The translations under genes and the position numbers were made by a program. Shown here in pieces: positions 18,403 to 26,400 of a stretch of 64,000 nucleotides of DNA (positions within the stretch are counted from its first letter, which is position 1; every line of letters starts with the position of its first letter). Source of the DNA: Paenibacillus sabuli (GTDB lineage: Bacteria > Bacillota > Bacilli > Paenibacillales > Paenibacillaceae); the NCBI RefSeq assembly GCF_014705605.1, contig NZ_JACXIZ010000017.1, positions 1 to 64,000 of the forward strand, written 5' to 3'. Below the pieces are notes generated by a model that made no database searches, was not told the origin of the DNA, and saw only the letters and a program-made list of their open reading frames with translations.

Positions 18403-19161
18403 ATGTTGGTCGCAGAACGATATGAGCGCATCGTGCAGCTCGTCAACGATAGAGGCAGCATCCGGGTATCCGAGCTGAGCGAGATCTGCGGGGTGACGGA
18501 GGAGACGATCCGGCGCGATCTGGACCGGCTGGAGCAGGCGGGGCGGCTGCGGCGCTCGCACGGCGGTGCAGTCAGCGTCCGGGAGCAGCAGCCGGAGATT
18601 CCGTATCTGGAGCGGGAGATCACGCACGCGGAGCAAAAAATGCGGATTGCGGACGAGGCGATATCGCGCATCGCGCCGAAGGATCGCATCCTGCTCGACG
18701 CGAGCACGACGGCCTGGTACATGGCGGCGCGGCTGCCGGATATGCCGCTGACCGTGCTGACCAATTCGATCCGTGTCGCCACGGAACTGAGCGCCAAGGA
18801 ACGGATCGAGGTCATCTCCACCGGCGGCCAGCTGGCGCGCCGTTCGCTGTCCTACGTCGGCCCGCTCGCCGAGCGCTCGCTGGAGAGCTATCATGTGCAC
18901 AAGCTGTTCCTCTCCTGCAAGGGCGTTCATCTGGAGCGCGGAATCAGCGAGTCCAACGAACTGCAAGCGCGTCTCAAGCAGCGCATGATCGGCATGGCCG
19001 ACGAGGTGCTGCTGCTCGCCGACGGCAGCAAGTTCGGGGTGCAGGCGTTCACCCATGTGGCGGATCTGACGGAGGTCGACACCATTGTCACCGATAGCGG
19101 GATCGCGCCTGATCTGCTACGCGAGCTGCGGGAGCGAGGACTGGACGTGACGGCAGTGTAG
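18403..19161 (+). CDS. rhaR: DeoR-family regulator, probable rhamnose repressor
   Basis: 252 residues from ATG 18403 (GGGGGA upstream). The N-terminal DeoR winged helix reads RYERIVQLVNDRGSIRVSELSEICGVTEETIRRDL with EQAGRLRRSHGGAV. The C-terminal DeoRC sensor domain has LDASTTAWYMAARL and VLTNSIRVATEL, which bind a phosphorylated sugar. Position between the rha operon and lutABC, and family custom, suggest that it represses the rha genes until a rhamnulose phosphate accumulates. In-frame ATGs upstream at 18352 and 18388 have poor ribosome sites. Confidence 0.85.
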   Translation: MLVAERYERIVQLVNDRGSIRVSELSEICGVTEETIRRDLDRLEQAGRLRRSHGGAVSVREQQPEIPYLEREITHAEQKMRIADEAISRIAPKDRILLDASTTAWYMAARLPDMPLTVLTNSIRVATELSAKERIEVISTGGQLARRSLSYVGPLAERSLESYHVHKLFLSCKGVHLERGISESNELQARLKQRMIGMADEVLLLADGSKFGVQAFTHVADLTEVDTIVTDSGIAPDLLRELRERGLDVTAV

Positions 19162-19322
19162 GAGGCTGGGCCGCGATGGCTGTTCCTCCAAGCCGTTGCC
19201 TCGCTTTTCCTGCTTTGTCGTAACAGGCCCGGCCTCACCCGACGACCCTTGCGGTGGCGCGTCAAAGCGTTACGCGCATGCATTCCCTTCCGGCTCGCGC
19301 CTATGCAAGCGCAATTTTTTTC

Positions 19323-19351
19323 TTCAAACTTGTCTGACAACCTGATATAAT
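19323..19351 (+). promoter_or_regulatory. lutABC promoter with a FadR-type GntR operator
   Basis: TTCAAA (19323-19328), 17 bp, TATAAT (19346-19351) with an extended TG. Between the boxes lies TTGTCTGACAA (19330-19340), a perfect palindrome that fits the FadR-subfamily GntR consensus TnGTnnnACnA. The GntR gene at the end of this operon is therefore likely to bind here and block transcription. The remainder of 19162-19432 shows nothing else. Confidence 0.75.
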
Positions 19352-19432
19352 ACACGTAAGCGATTCTGCGAAAAGGAGAAACGTATACGCGAGATCATTT
19401 ACTTTCTATCATTTGAAAGAAGAGGTGCGACG

Positions 19433-20161
19433 ATGAAGGTATCGTTATTCATCACATGCTTGAGCGACGCCATCTACCCGCGGGTCGGCGAAGCGATGGT
19501 GCGGCTGCTCGCCAAGTACGGCGTGCAGCTGGATTTCCCCAATGTGCAGACGTGCTGCGGCCAGCCCGCGTTCAACAGCGGCTACTGGGACGAGGCGCGC
19601 GCCACGGCGCGCACGATCATCGACGCGTTCGAGGACAGCGACTTCGTGATCTCGCCGTCGGGTTCGTGCACGTACATGATCCACCATTACGCCGACCTGT
19701 TCAAGGACGATCCGGCGATGCTGGAGCGGGCGCAGCGGCTGCAGGCCAAGGCGTACGAATTCACCCAGTTCCTCGTGCAGGTGCTGGGCGTCAGCGACGT
19801 CGGCGCGGTGTTCAATCACAAGGTAACGTATCATCCGTCCTGTCACGGCAGCCGGCTGCTCGGCGTCAAGGACGAGCCGATGCAACTGCTGCAGGGCGTC
19901 GAGGGGCTGGAGTTCGTGCCGCTGCCGTTCGCGGAGGACTGCTGCGGCTTCGGCGGCACGTTCGCGGTCAAGATGGCGGACATCTCCGGGGCGATGGTGA
20001 GCGAGAAGGTCGATCATATCAAGGAAACGGACGCAGAGGTGCTGGTCGGGCTGGACATGGCCTGCCTGATGAACATCGCCGGCAATCTGCGCTACCGCGG
20101 CGAGCCGGTGCGCGTCATGCACCTGGCCGAACTGCTATACGAAGGGGTGACGCAGCGATGA
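19433..20161 (+). CDS. lutA: L-lactate utilisation protein LutA (iron-sulfur oxidoreductase subunit)
   Basis: 242 residues with two cysteine-rich CCG domains (VQTCCGQPAFNSGYW at about 40-54 and AEDCCGFGGTFAVK at about 162-175), the LutA/YkgE hallmark. With LutB and LutC it oxidises L-lactate to pyruvate. AAGAGGTGCGACG precedes the ATG. The stop overlaps the lutB start as ATGA. Lactate is the product of the rhamnose aldolase/dehydrogenase encoded upstream. Confidence 0.94.
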   Translation: MKVSLFITCLSDAIYPRVGEAMVRLLAKYGVQLDFPNVQTCCGQPAFNSGYWDEARATARTIIDAFEDSDFVISPSGSCTYMIHHYADLFKDDPAMLERAQRLQAKAYEFTQFLVQVLGVSDVGAVFNHKVTYHPSCHGSRLLGVKDEPMQLLQGVEGLEFVPLPFAEDCCGFGGTFAVKMADISGAMVSEKVDHIKETDAEVLVGLDMACLMNIAGNLRYRGEPVRVMHLAELLYEGVTQR

Positions 20162-21687
20162 GCCACGCATCGACGGCTACGAAGCCAAAGACGGTCAAGG
20201 CCCGCGCCGATCTGGCGCTCAACGACGAATTCCTGCGCAAGGCGGTCAAGTTCACGACCGAGCGGCTGCGACTGGGCAAGAAAAATGCCTCCGAGGAGCA
20301 CGGCAACTGGGATGACTGGCGCGAGCGCGGTCGCCAGATCCGGCTGCACACGATCGCCCATCTGGATTATTACTTGAATCTGTTCGTGGACAATGCGCGT
20401 GCGAACGGCGTGCATGTGCACTTCGCGGACACGGCGGACGAGGCGGTGAAGCTGTCGCTCGCGATCGCCGAGCGCAAGGCGGCCAAGTCGGTCGTCAAGT
20501 CGAAGTCGATGGTCACCGAGGAGCTGCATCTCAACCATGCGCTCGAAGGCATCGGCGTCGAGGCGGTGGAGACCGACCTGGGCGAATATATCATACAATT
20601 GGCGGGCGAGACGCCCTCGCATATCATCATCCCCGCGATTCACAAGAATCGCTATCAGATCGCCGAGCTGCTGTCCAAGGAAGCGGGCGAGACGCTCGAG
20701 CCAGACACGCAGGTGCTGGCGGGCTTCGTGCGCAAGAAGCTGCGCGAGAAATTCCTGGAGGCGGACATCGGCATGACCGGCTGCAACTTCGCGATCGCCG
20801 AGACCGGCTCGATGGTGCTCTTCGAGAACGAGGGCAACGGCCGCATGGTGTCGACGGTGCCGAAGACGCAGATCACGCTGATGGGCATGGAGCGGATCAT
20901 CCCGTCCTTCGAGGACCTCGAGGTGATGGCGACGCTGCTGCCGCGCTCGGCCACCGGGCAGAAGCTGACCGTCTACATGTCCGGCATCACCGGACCGCGG
21001 CGCGAGGTGGACGGCGACGGCCCCGAGGAGATGCACATCATCATCGTCGACAACGGGCGCTCGCTCCAGCTCGGCGATCCGGAGTTCCAGGAGCTGCTCA
21101 ATTGCATTCGCTGCGGCGCCTGTCTCAATGCCTGCCCGGTATACCGCCATATCGGCGGCCATGCCTACGGCGGCACGTACAGCGGTCCGATCGGCGCGGT
21201 GCTGACGCCGGCGCTCAACAAGAACGTCGGCGAGTGGGACGACATCGCCAATGCGTCGAGCCTATGCGGGGCATGCTACGAGGCCTGTCCGGTGAAGATT
21301 CCGCTGCATGACATGCTCGTCTATCTGCGCCGCCGCAAGGTCGAGCGCGGCCACGGCAACCGCGCCGAGGGGATGGGCATGAAGGGCTTCGCCGCGGTCG
21401 CGGGCAATTCGGGCCGTATGGCGCGGGCGCTCAAGCTCGGCAAGCTCGGGCAAAAGCTGGTCGCGCGCGACGGCGGCATCCGGCTCAAAATTGGCCCGCT
21501 CAAGGGCTGGAACAGCTACCGCGTCACGCCGGAGCTGCCGAAGCAGTCGTTCCGCGACACGTGGAAGACGCTGGAGGGCGAGCTGCGCGGCGGCTTGCAG
21601 GAGATGGACGAGGCGACCAGGGATCGGATGGCGAGAATTGTACAGGAACGCGGCCAGGGCGGCAAAGGAGGCGGGCATCATGGCTAA
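20158..21687 (+). CDS. lutB: L-lactate utilisation protein LutB (2x[4Fe-4S])
   Basis: 509 residues from ATG 20158, which overlaps the lutA stop (ATGA). A LUD-type domain occupies about 70-300 (TGCNFAIAETGSMVLFENEGNG). Two ferredoxin-like clusters follow, CIRCGACLNACPVYRHIGG (about 317-335) and CGACYEACPVKIPL (about 371-384), then a C-terminal extension. It probably carries electrons from lactate oxidation. Much longer open frames upstream in the same phase are antisense-like extensions through lutA and are not part of the gene. Confidence 0.94.
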   Translation: MSHASTATKPKTVKARADLALNDEFLRKAVKFTTERLRLGKKNASEEHGNWDDWRERGRQIRLHTIAHLDYYLNLFVDNARANGVHVHFADTADEAVKLSLAIAERKAAKSVVKSKSMVTEELHLNHALEGIGVEAVETDLGEYIIQLAGETPSHIIIPAIHKNRYQIAELLSKEAGETLEPDTQVLAGFVRKKLREKFLEADIGMTGCNFAIAETGSMVLFENEGNGRMVSTVPKTQITLMGMERIIPSFEDLEVMATLLPRSATGQKLTVYMSGITGPRREVDGDGPEEMHIIIVDNGRSLQLGDPEFQELLNCIRCGACLNACPVYRHIGGHAYGGTYSGPIGAVLTPALNKNVGEWDDIANASSLCGACYEACPVKIPLHDMLVYLRRRKVERGHGNRAEGMGMKGFAAVAGNSGRMARALKLGKLGQKLVARDGGIRLKIGPLKGWNSYRVTPELPKQSFRDTWKTLEGELRGGLQEMDEATRDRMARIVQERGQGGKGGGHHG

Positions 21688-22411
21688 TTCGCGCGAGCAC
21701 GAGGCGTGGCTGCAGGAGCTGGAAGCGGCCTCACGGGTCAAGCAGCGCACCTTCATGGACGGCATCGCCGGCAAGCTGAAGCGGCCGCGCGTCACGGAGG
21801 CGCCGGCTCACCCGTATCGGGGCGCGCCGGACTTCTGGCGGGAGATGGAGTGGGACGAGGAGGAGCGCGTACAGCGCTTCACCGACAACTTCAAGAGCGT
21901 CGGCGGCCATGTCGTGCGGCTCGCCGGCATGGAGGAGGCGAGTCGCTTCATCGCGGACAAGGCGCAGGAGATGAGCGCGCATTATATCCTGCGGCAGCAG
22001 GAGTCGGAGCTCGATGCGCTCGGACTGGAAGCGGCGCTGCCGGAGGCGCAGGTCTCGGTGTGGAACAGCGACCCGGATACGGACTGGAAGGCGCGCGCCG
22101 CCGAGGCCGACTTCGGCGTCGTGCTGGCCGACTATGCGGTCGCCTACACCGGCTCGATCACGGTGCTGTCCGCGGCGGGCAAGGGGCGCACGGTCAGCCT
22201 GCTGCCGACGGTGCTGATGGCGATCATCCCGGTGGAGCGGCTGCGGACGCGGCTCGGCGAGGTGCTGACGGGCTTCGACCAGGCCGAGCGCGAGCAGCTG
22301 CCGGCTGGCATCCACTTCATCTCCGGGCCGAGCCGCTCGGCCGATATCGAGAACGATCTGACGATCGGCGTGCACGGACCGGGCATCGTCTACGCGATCC
22401 TCGTCGGGTAG
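21680..22411 (+). CDS. lutC: L-lactate utilisation protein LutC (LUD domain)
   Basis: 243 residues from ATG 21680, overlapping the end of lutB by 8 bases, with AAAGGAGG upstream. LUD-domain features include VVLADYAVAYTGSITVLSAAGKGRTVSLLPTVLMAI and a C-terminal ISGPSRSADIENDLTIGVHGPG. The third component of the lactate oxidation complex. Confidence 0.94.
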   Translation: MANSREHEAWLQELEAASRVKQRTFMDGIAGKLKRPRVTEAPAHPYRGAPDFWREMEWDEEERVQRFTDNFKSVGGHVVRLAGMEEASRFIADKAQEMSAHYILRQQESELDALGLEAALPEAQVSVWNSDPDTDWKARAAEADFGVVLADYAVAYTGSITVLSAAGKGRTVSLLPTVLMAIIPVERLRTRLGEVLTGFDQAEREQLPAGIHFISGPSRSADIENDLTIGVHGPGIVYAILVG

Positions 22412-22418
22412 CCGGGCG

Positions 22419-23126
22419 ATGGAGATTACGAAGCTCACCAAGCGCAATCATTACGAGGCGATCACCGAGCAGCTCGCGCGGCTGATCACCGAAGGGAGAT
22501 TCAAGGTCGGCGACAGGCTGCCCTCGACCAAGGCGATGTCCGAGCAATTCGGCGTGGGACGCTCGACGACCCGCGAGGCGCTGAGCGCGCTCAAGGCGAT
22601 GGGCCTGATCGAGATCCGCCAGGGCGGCGGCTGCCGCGTCGTCAGCCAGACGCCGCGCGACCCGGCCTTGCCGGGCCTGGAGGCGCTGCGGCTCAATCAG
22701 ACGCAGCTGCTGGAGCTGCTCGAGGCGCGCCAGGCGCTGGAAGTGTCCAATGCGTCGATTGCGGCGCGCAAGCGCACCGACGCCGATCTGGCGGAGCTGG
22801 ACGGGCTGCTCGCCGAGATGGAGGATGCGATCGGCGACGACATCGAGGGCGAGCGTACCGACCTCGCCTTCCACCAGCTGCTGGCGCGGGCGACGCACAA
22901 TGCGATTATGGTCCAGCTGCTTGATACGATCCTGGCGCAGATGGAGATGGCGATCCGCGAGATCCGGCGCGTGGAGCTGTACGCCAGCCGCGCGATTGCC
23001 GAGCAGCTGTACCGCGATCATCTGGCGATTGCGGAGGCGGTGCGCACCGGCGACCGGGAGGCGGCGGCCGCGAGCATGCGCCGCCATCTCGAGCGCGTCG
23101 AAGGCATCCTACGTAAATATATATAG
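22419..23126 (+). CDS. lutR: GntR-family (FadR subfamily, FCD domain) regulator, LutR-like
   Basis: 235 residues. The winged helix reads ITEGRFKVGDRLPSTKAMSEQFGVGRSTTREALSALKAMGLIEIRQGGGCRV. A helical FCD ligand domain follows (LLEARQALEVSNASIAARKR, DLAFHQLLARATHN, YRDHLAIAEAVRTGDREAAAASMRRHL), whose Asp/His residues usually bind a metal and a carboxylate. It is co-directional and 7 bp after lutC. B. subtilis LutR is the same type and is released by lactate. The palindrome in the lutA promoter is its likely target. Confidence 0.88.
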   Translation: MEITKLTKRNHYEAITEQLARLITEGRFKVGDRLPSTKAMSEQFGVGRSTTREALSALKAMGLIEIRQGGGCRVVSQTPRDPALPGLEALRLNQTQLLELLEARQALEVSNASIAARKRTDADLAELDGLLAEMEDAIGDDIEGERTDLAFHQLLARATHNAIMVQLLDTILAQMEMAIREIRRVELYASRAIAEQLYRDHLAIAEAVRTGDREAAAASMRRHLERVEGILRKYI

Positions 23127-23132
23127 AAGTGT

Positions 23133-23170
23133 GGTGAAAAAGTGCCAGAGTGACCGAAATTGCGTTGGAG
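23133..23170 (+). repeat. leader repeat shared with the trpS upstream region
   Basis: GAGTGACCGAAATTGCGTTGGAG-like sequence here matches a segment at 63379-63415 at about 33 of 40 positions, allowing two single-base gaps. Both copies are intergenic, in the same orientation, downstream of a gene or terminator and upstream of the next transcription start or ribosome site. Confidence 0.6.
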
Positions 23171-23220
23171 AAAAGCATATGCTTTCGAAGTTGCAGAACG
23201 TTTCAGCGTCTGCCATTTTG

Positions 23221-23267
23221 CTCCTCGATTTCTCCCGATAAATAGGATAATTCAAGAAATCGAGGAG
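23221..23267 (+). other. 13-bp hairpin in the isomerase leader
   Basis: CTCCTCGATTTCT (23221-23233) pairs perfectly with AGAAATCGAGGAG (23255-23267) across a 21-base loop. No T-run follows, so it is not a standard terminator. It lies about 150 bp before the predicted promoter of the next gene. Confidence 0.6.
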
Positions 23268-23417
23268 GTACAATGTTTCGAAGAAACATCGCTACGGGAG
23301 CATGCGGAAACGCATTTCGGACACGTCGGCATTACTTTTTCATCACACTTCTGGCGAACCACAGTCAAGTATTCGCCCGTATACCGCACTGACAGAGAAG
23401 CGGGCGAGGACTTGGCA

Positions 23418-23426
23418 TGGTATAAT
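23418..23426 (+). promoter_or_regulatory. extended -10 promoter of the sugar isomerase gene
   Basis: TGGTATAAT (23418-23426) is a consensus extended -10 element about 35 bp before the start codon. No good -35 is present at 17 bp. The same motif, TGGTATAATGA, precedes the response-regulator gene near 27.95 kb. Confidence 0.5.
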
Positions 23427-23461
23427 GAGGATCAAATTGTGCATGTTTAGGAGGGGCTTGG

Positions 23462-24229
23462 ATGAAGCTTTCAACAATTGGCGCGCAATTGTACACCGTG
23501 CGCGAGTTCACGAAGACACCGGAAGACCTGAAGGAAACGTTCCGCAAGATTAAAGATATCGGCTATACGACGGTGCAACTGTCCGCCATCGGCCCGATGG
23601 ATCCGGAACAAGTGAAGGCGCTTGCAGACGAGGCCGGCCTGTCGATCTGCGCGACGCATATTCCGTTCAATCGGCTGCAGGATGAGCTGGATCAGGTGAT
23701 TGCCGAGCATAAGCTGTGGGACTGCAAGTATGTCGGGCTGGGCTCGATTCCTCCCGATTATCGCAACGCCGGCGCGGCCGGGTATGCCAAATTCGCCGCA
23801 GACACGGCGGGATTCACGAAAAAGCTGCATGAGAACGGGCTTCAATTTGTGTATCACAATCATAAATTCGAATTCGAAAAATTCGATAACGGACGCCTCG
23901 GCATGGACATCCTGATCGAGGATACGGACCCGGCTCATTTCGGCCTCGAGCTCGACTTGTATTGGGTGCATGCGGGCGGCGCCGATCCGTCCGAATGGGT
24001 GCGCAAGGCGTCCGGCCGTCTGCCGGTCGTGCATCTGAAGGACATGGCGATCGTGAACAACGAGCAGGTATTCGCGGAGATCGGCGAAGGCAACCTGAAC
24101 TATCGCACGATCGTCGATGCCTGCCGCGCCAGCGGCGTCGAGTGGTACGTCGTCGAGCAGGACGTCTGCCGCCGCGATCCGTTCGAGAGCCTGGCGATCA
24201 GCTTCCGCAATCTGAAGGAGCTTGTGTAA
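23462..24229 (+). CDS. sugar phosphate isomerase/epimerase (xylose isomerase-like TIM barrel)
   Basis: 255 residues with AP-endonuclease-2/IolE-like TIM barrel features: LSTIGAQLYTVREFTKTPEDLKETFRKIKDIGYTTVQLS at the N-terminus, VYHNHKFEFEKF (metal-binding His/Glu), GLELDLYWVHAGGADPSEW and WYVVEQD at the C-terminus. These enzymes isomerise or epimerise keto-sugars or inositol derivatives; the substrate is undetermined. GGAGGGGCTTGG precedes the ATG. It has its own promoter and terminator and lies just upstream of an Lpl-type sugar importer. Confidence 0.88.
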   Translation: MKLSTIGAQLYTVREFTKTPEDLKETFRKIKDIGYTTVQLSAIGPMDPEQVKALADEAGLSICATHIPFNRLQDELDQVIAEHKLWDCKYVGLGSIPPDYRNAGAAGYAKFAADTAGFTKKLHENGLQFVYHNHKFEFEKFDNGRLGMDILIEDTDPAHFGLELDLYWVHAGGADPSEWVRKASGRLPVVHLKDMAIVNNEQVFAEIGEGNLNYRTIVDACRASGVEWYVVEQDVCRRDPFESLAISFRNLKELV

Positions 24230-24282
24230 AAGAAAGATTCGCTTGTCTGCGAAAAGCAGACCCCCTACGCTGCACGGTGTGA

Positions 24283-24306
24283 AAAACGCCGTGTGGCGTT
24301 TTTTTG
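24283..24306 (+). terminator. terminator after the sugar isomerase gene
   Basis: AAAACGCC-GTGT-GGCGTTTT followed by further T residues (24283-24306), 54 bp after the stop codon. Confidence 0.9.
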
Positions 24307-24496
24307 TTTTGATTTGCACCGCGTTTACTGACCGTCGGGAACTCCGCTTAATATTACCCGAAATTGTGATGTTACCGTGTACCTTTATCGCGCGAAGCGT
24401 TCTATAATGGGATACAGCAATCATTTGTAAGTGCTTACAATAGTGATGCTCAGACAATCAAGCACCATGATTCAGACAGGCGAAGGAGGAGTGGAA

Positions 24497-25444
24497 GTGG
24501 ACGCACCGGCTGTGAGCGGTACCGGGAAGCGCAGCGGAGCGAAAAGAAGAGTCAAGGATCTGCTGCTGGATTATCAGCTCTATCTCATGCTGATGCCTGC
24601 GTTGGCCGTTTTGCTAGTCTTCAAGTATATCCCCATTTACGGCGCGTTAATTGCGTTTAAGGATTATAACCTGGTTGAAGGCGTTTTCGGAAGCGAGTGG
24701 GTGGGACTCAAGCATTTTCACGATTTGTTTCAATCCGACAAGTTTTATGAAGTATTTGTCAATACGCTGTTGATCAATTTGTACAAGCTGGTCTTCCAGT
24801 TCCCGATTCCGATCATACTGGCGCTATTGATTAATGAAGTCCGAAGCACGTTTTTTAAACGGTTCAGCCAGAGTGTGACCTATTTGCCGCATTTCCTGTC
24901 CTGGGTCATTGTCAGCGCCGTTTTTGCGAACCTGCTGTCGCCGACAGGCGGCATCGTGAACGAACTGCTGGGCTACTTCGGCATCGACCCGATCATGTTC
25001 ATGAGCGACGAGCGATTTTTCCGCACCGTGCTGGTCGTGTCCTCCGCATTCCGCGAGAGCGGGTGGAGCTCCATTATTTATCTGGCGGCGATCATGGCCA
25101 TCGATACCCAACTGTATGAGGCGGCGCGCATCGACGGGGCGGGCAAGCTGCGCCAGATCTGGCATATTACGCTGCCCGGCATACGCAGTGTCATCGTGTT
25201 CATCATTATGCTCCGGCTCGGAGCGGCGCTGGCCAACGATCTGGAGCAGGTGCTGATGTTCTATAGTCCGATGGTCTATCGCGTAGGCGACGTCCTCGGG
25301 ACCTACGTCTATCGCGTCGGGTTGGGACAGATGAAATACAGCTTCAGCACGGCCGTCAATCTGTTCCAGTCCGTCATCGGCTTTGTCCTGATCATCGTGG
25401 CCAATACGATCAGCAAGCGATACGGAGACCGCGGATTATGGTGA
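24497..25444 (+). CDS. ABC transporter permease, LplB/CUT1 type
   Basis: About 315 residues from GTG 24497, chosen because AAGGAGG lies 7 bases upstream; an ATG at 24452 and others upstream lack a ribosome site. Six membrane helices, starting LMLMPALAVLLVFKYIPIYGALIAFKDYNLVEGVFGSEWVGLKHF, the standard LplB opening. The EAA loop for the ATPase is EAARIDGAGKLRQIWHITLPGI. It imports an oligosaccharide or sugar-like solute. No ATPase gene is in the cluster, as is common for this family, which shares MsmX-type ATPases. Confidence 0.92.
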   Translation: MDAPAVSGTGKRSGAKRRVKDLLLDYQLYLMLMPALAVLLVFKYIPIYGALIAFKDYNLVEGVFGSEWVGLKHFHDLFQSDKFYEVFVNTLLINLYKLVFQFPIPIILALLINEVRSTFFKRFSQSVTYLPHFLSWVIVSAVFANLLSPTGGIVNELLGYFGIDPIMFMSDERFFRTVLVVSSAFRESGWSSIIYLAAIMAIDTQLYEAARIDGAGKLRQIWHITLPGIRSVIVFIIMLRLGAALANDLEQVLMFYSPMVYRVGDVLGTYVYRVGLGQMKYSFSTAVNLFQSVIGFVLIIVANTISKRYGDRGLW

Positions 25445-25496
25445 CGGGCTGGCAGCGAACCGTGACGATCGTCGCGGCAGGAAGGAGGAAGTTCCG

Positions 25497-26366
25497 TTGA
25501 AATTAAAAACGAGCGGCGAGAAGGTATTCGATGTCGTGAATGTGGGGCTGCTCAGCTTCATCATCGTGATCTGCCTGCTGCCTCTCCTGAACATCGCCGC
25601 GAAGTCGTTCAGCAGCGACGCATACGTGCTGGCGGGGGAAGTGTTCATCTGGCCCAAGGGATTCAGCGTCAATGCGTACGAAATCGTGCTGGGGAGCCGG
25701 CGATTCTGGGATTCCTTCGGCAATACGGTATTTATTACGATCGTCGGCACGGCTTTAAATACGTTTTTAACGATTCTTGCCGGTTATGCGCTTTCCAGGA
25801 AGCGGCTCAAAGGACAGCGGCTCTTTATGTTCCTGTTTATTTTCACCATGCTGTTTAATGGAGGCATTATTCCGACCTATCTGGTGGTCAAGGAAGTCGG
25901 CTTGCTGAATTCCTTGTGGGCGCTCATCATACCGGGGCTGGTGGCGCCGTTCAACATGATTATCATGCGGTTGTATTTCTTCAACATTCCGGACAGCATG
26001 GAGGAGTCGGCCAAGATAGACGGCGCTTCCCATTTCCGTATTTTATTTTCGATCATGATCCCGCTTGCCATGCCTTCGATCGCTACGATTTCCTTGTTTT
26101 ATGCGGTTGAATACTGGAACAATTATTTCGAAGCACTGATCTATATTACCAATCACGAGCGCTTTCCCCTTCAGGTCTTCCTGAGAGAGATGATTAGCAA
26201 CGCTTCCAGCGCGGACATCAACAATATGGACTTGATGATGAACACCGCCCAGGAGTCGGTGCGCGGGGCGACCGTTGTAGCGGCTACAGTACCGATCCTG
26301 CTCGTCTATCCGTTCCTGCAGAAGTACTTCGTCAAGGGCGCCATGCTCGGCGCCGTGAAGCAATAA
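25497..26366 (+). CDS. ABC transporter permease, YtcP/LplC (CUT1) type
   Basis: 289 residues from TTG 25497 with GAAGGAGGAAG upstream. The N-terminus runs GEKVFDVVNVGLLSFIIVICLLPLLNIAAKSFSS, the usual opening of carbohydrate permeases of the YtcP/LplC group. Six membrane helices and the EAA loop EESAKIDGASHFRILFSIMIPLAMP are present. It partners the preceding permease. Confidence 0.92.
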   Translation: MKLKTSGEKVFDVVNVGLLSFIIVICLLPLLNIAAKSFSSDAYVLAGEVFIWPKGFSVNAYEIVLGSRRFWDSFGNTVFITIVGTALNTFLTILAGYALSRKRLKGQRLFMFLFIFTMLFNGGIIPTYLVVKEVGLLNSLWALIIPGLVAPFNMIIMRLYFFNIPDSMEESAKIDGASHFRILFSIMIPLAMPSIATISLFYAVEYWNNYFEALIYITNHERFPLQVFLREMISNASSADINNMDLMMNTAQESVRGATVVAATVPILLVYPFLQKYFVKGAMLGAVKQ

Positions 26367-26400
26367 CGAATCCTTACACCATAACCGGGAGGTCATACAA

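Larger units (their letters stand above)
23127..23461 (+). other. 335-bp structured spacer before the sugar isomerase gene
   Basis: The spacer contains a 13-bp perfect hairpin (23221-23233 with 23255-23267), a 7-bp palindrome ATGTTTC/GAAACAT (23273-23289), a segment shared with the trpS leader (23133-23170) and, at the end, an extended -10 promoter. Short open frames here lack ribosome sites and family features. Confidence 0.55.

Noticed and set aside
19456-20157. In-frame upstream extension of lutB through lutA
   Set aside because: The extension is antisense-like low-complexity sequence in another frame of lutA; the ATGA overlap marks the true lutB start.
23160-23450. 96-codon frame in the spacer before the sugar isomerase
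   Set aside because: No ribosome site; it runs through a hairpin and a promoter.
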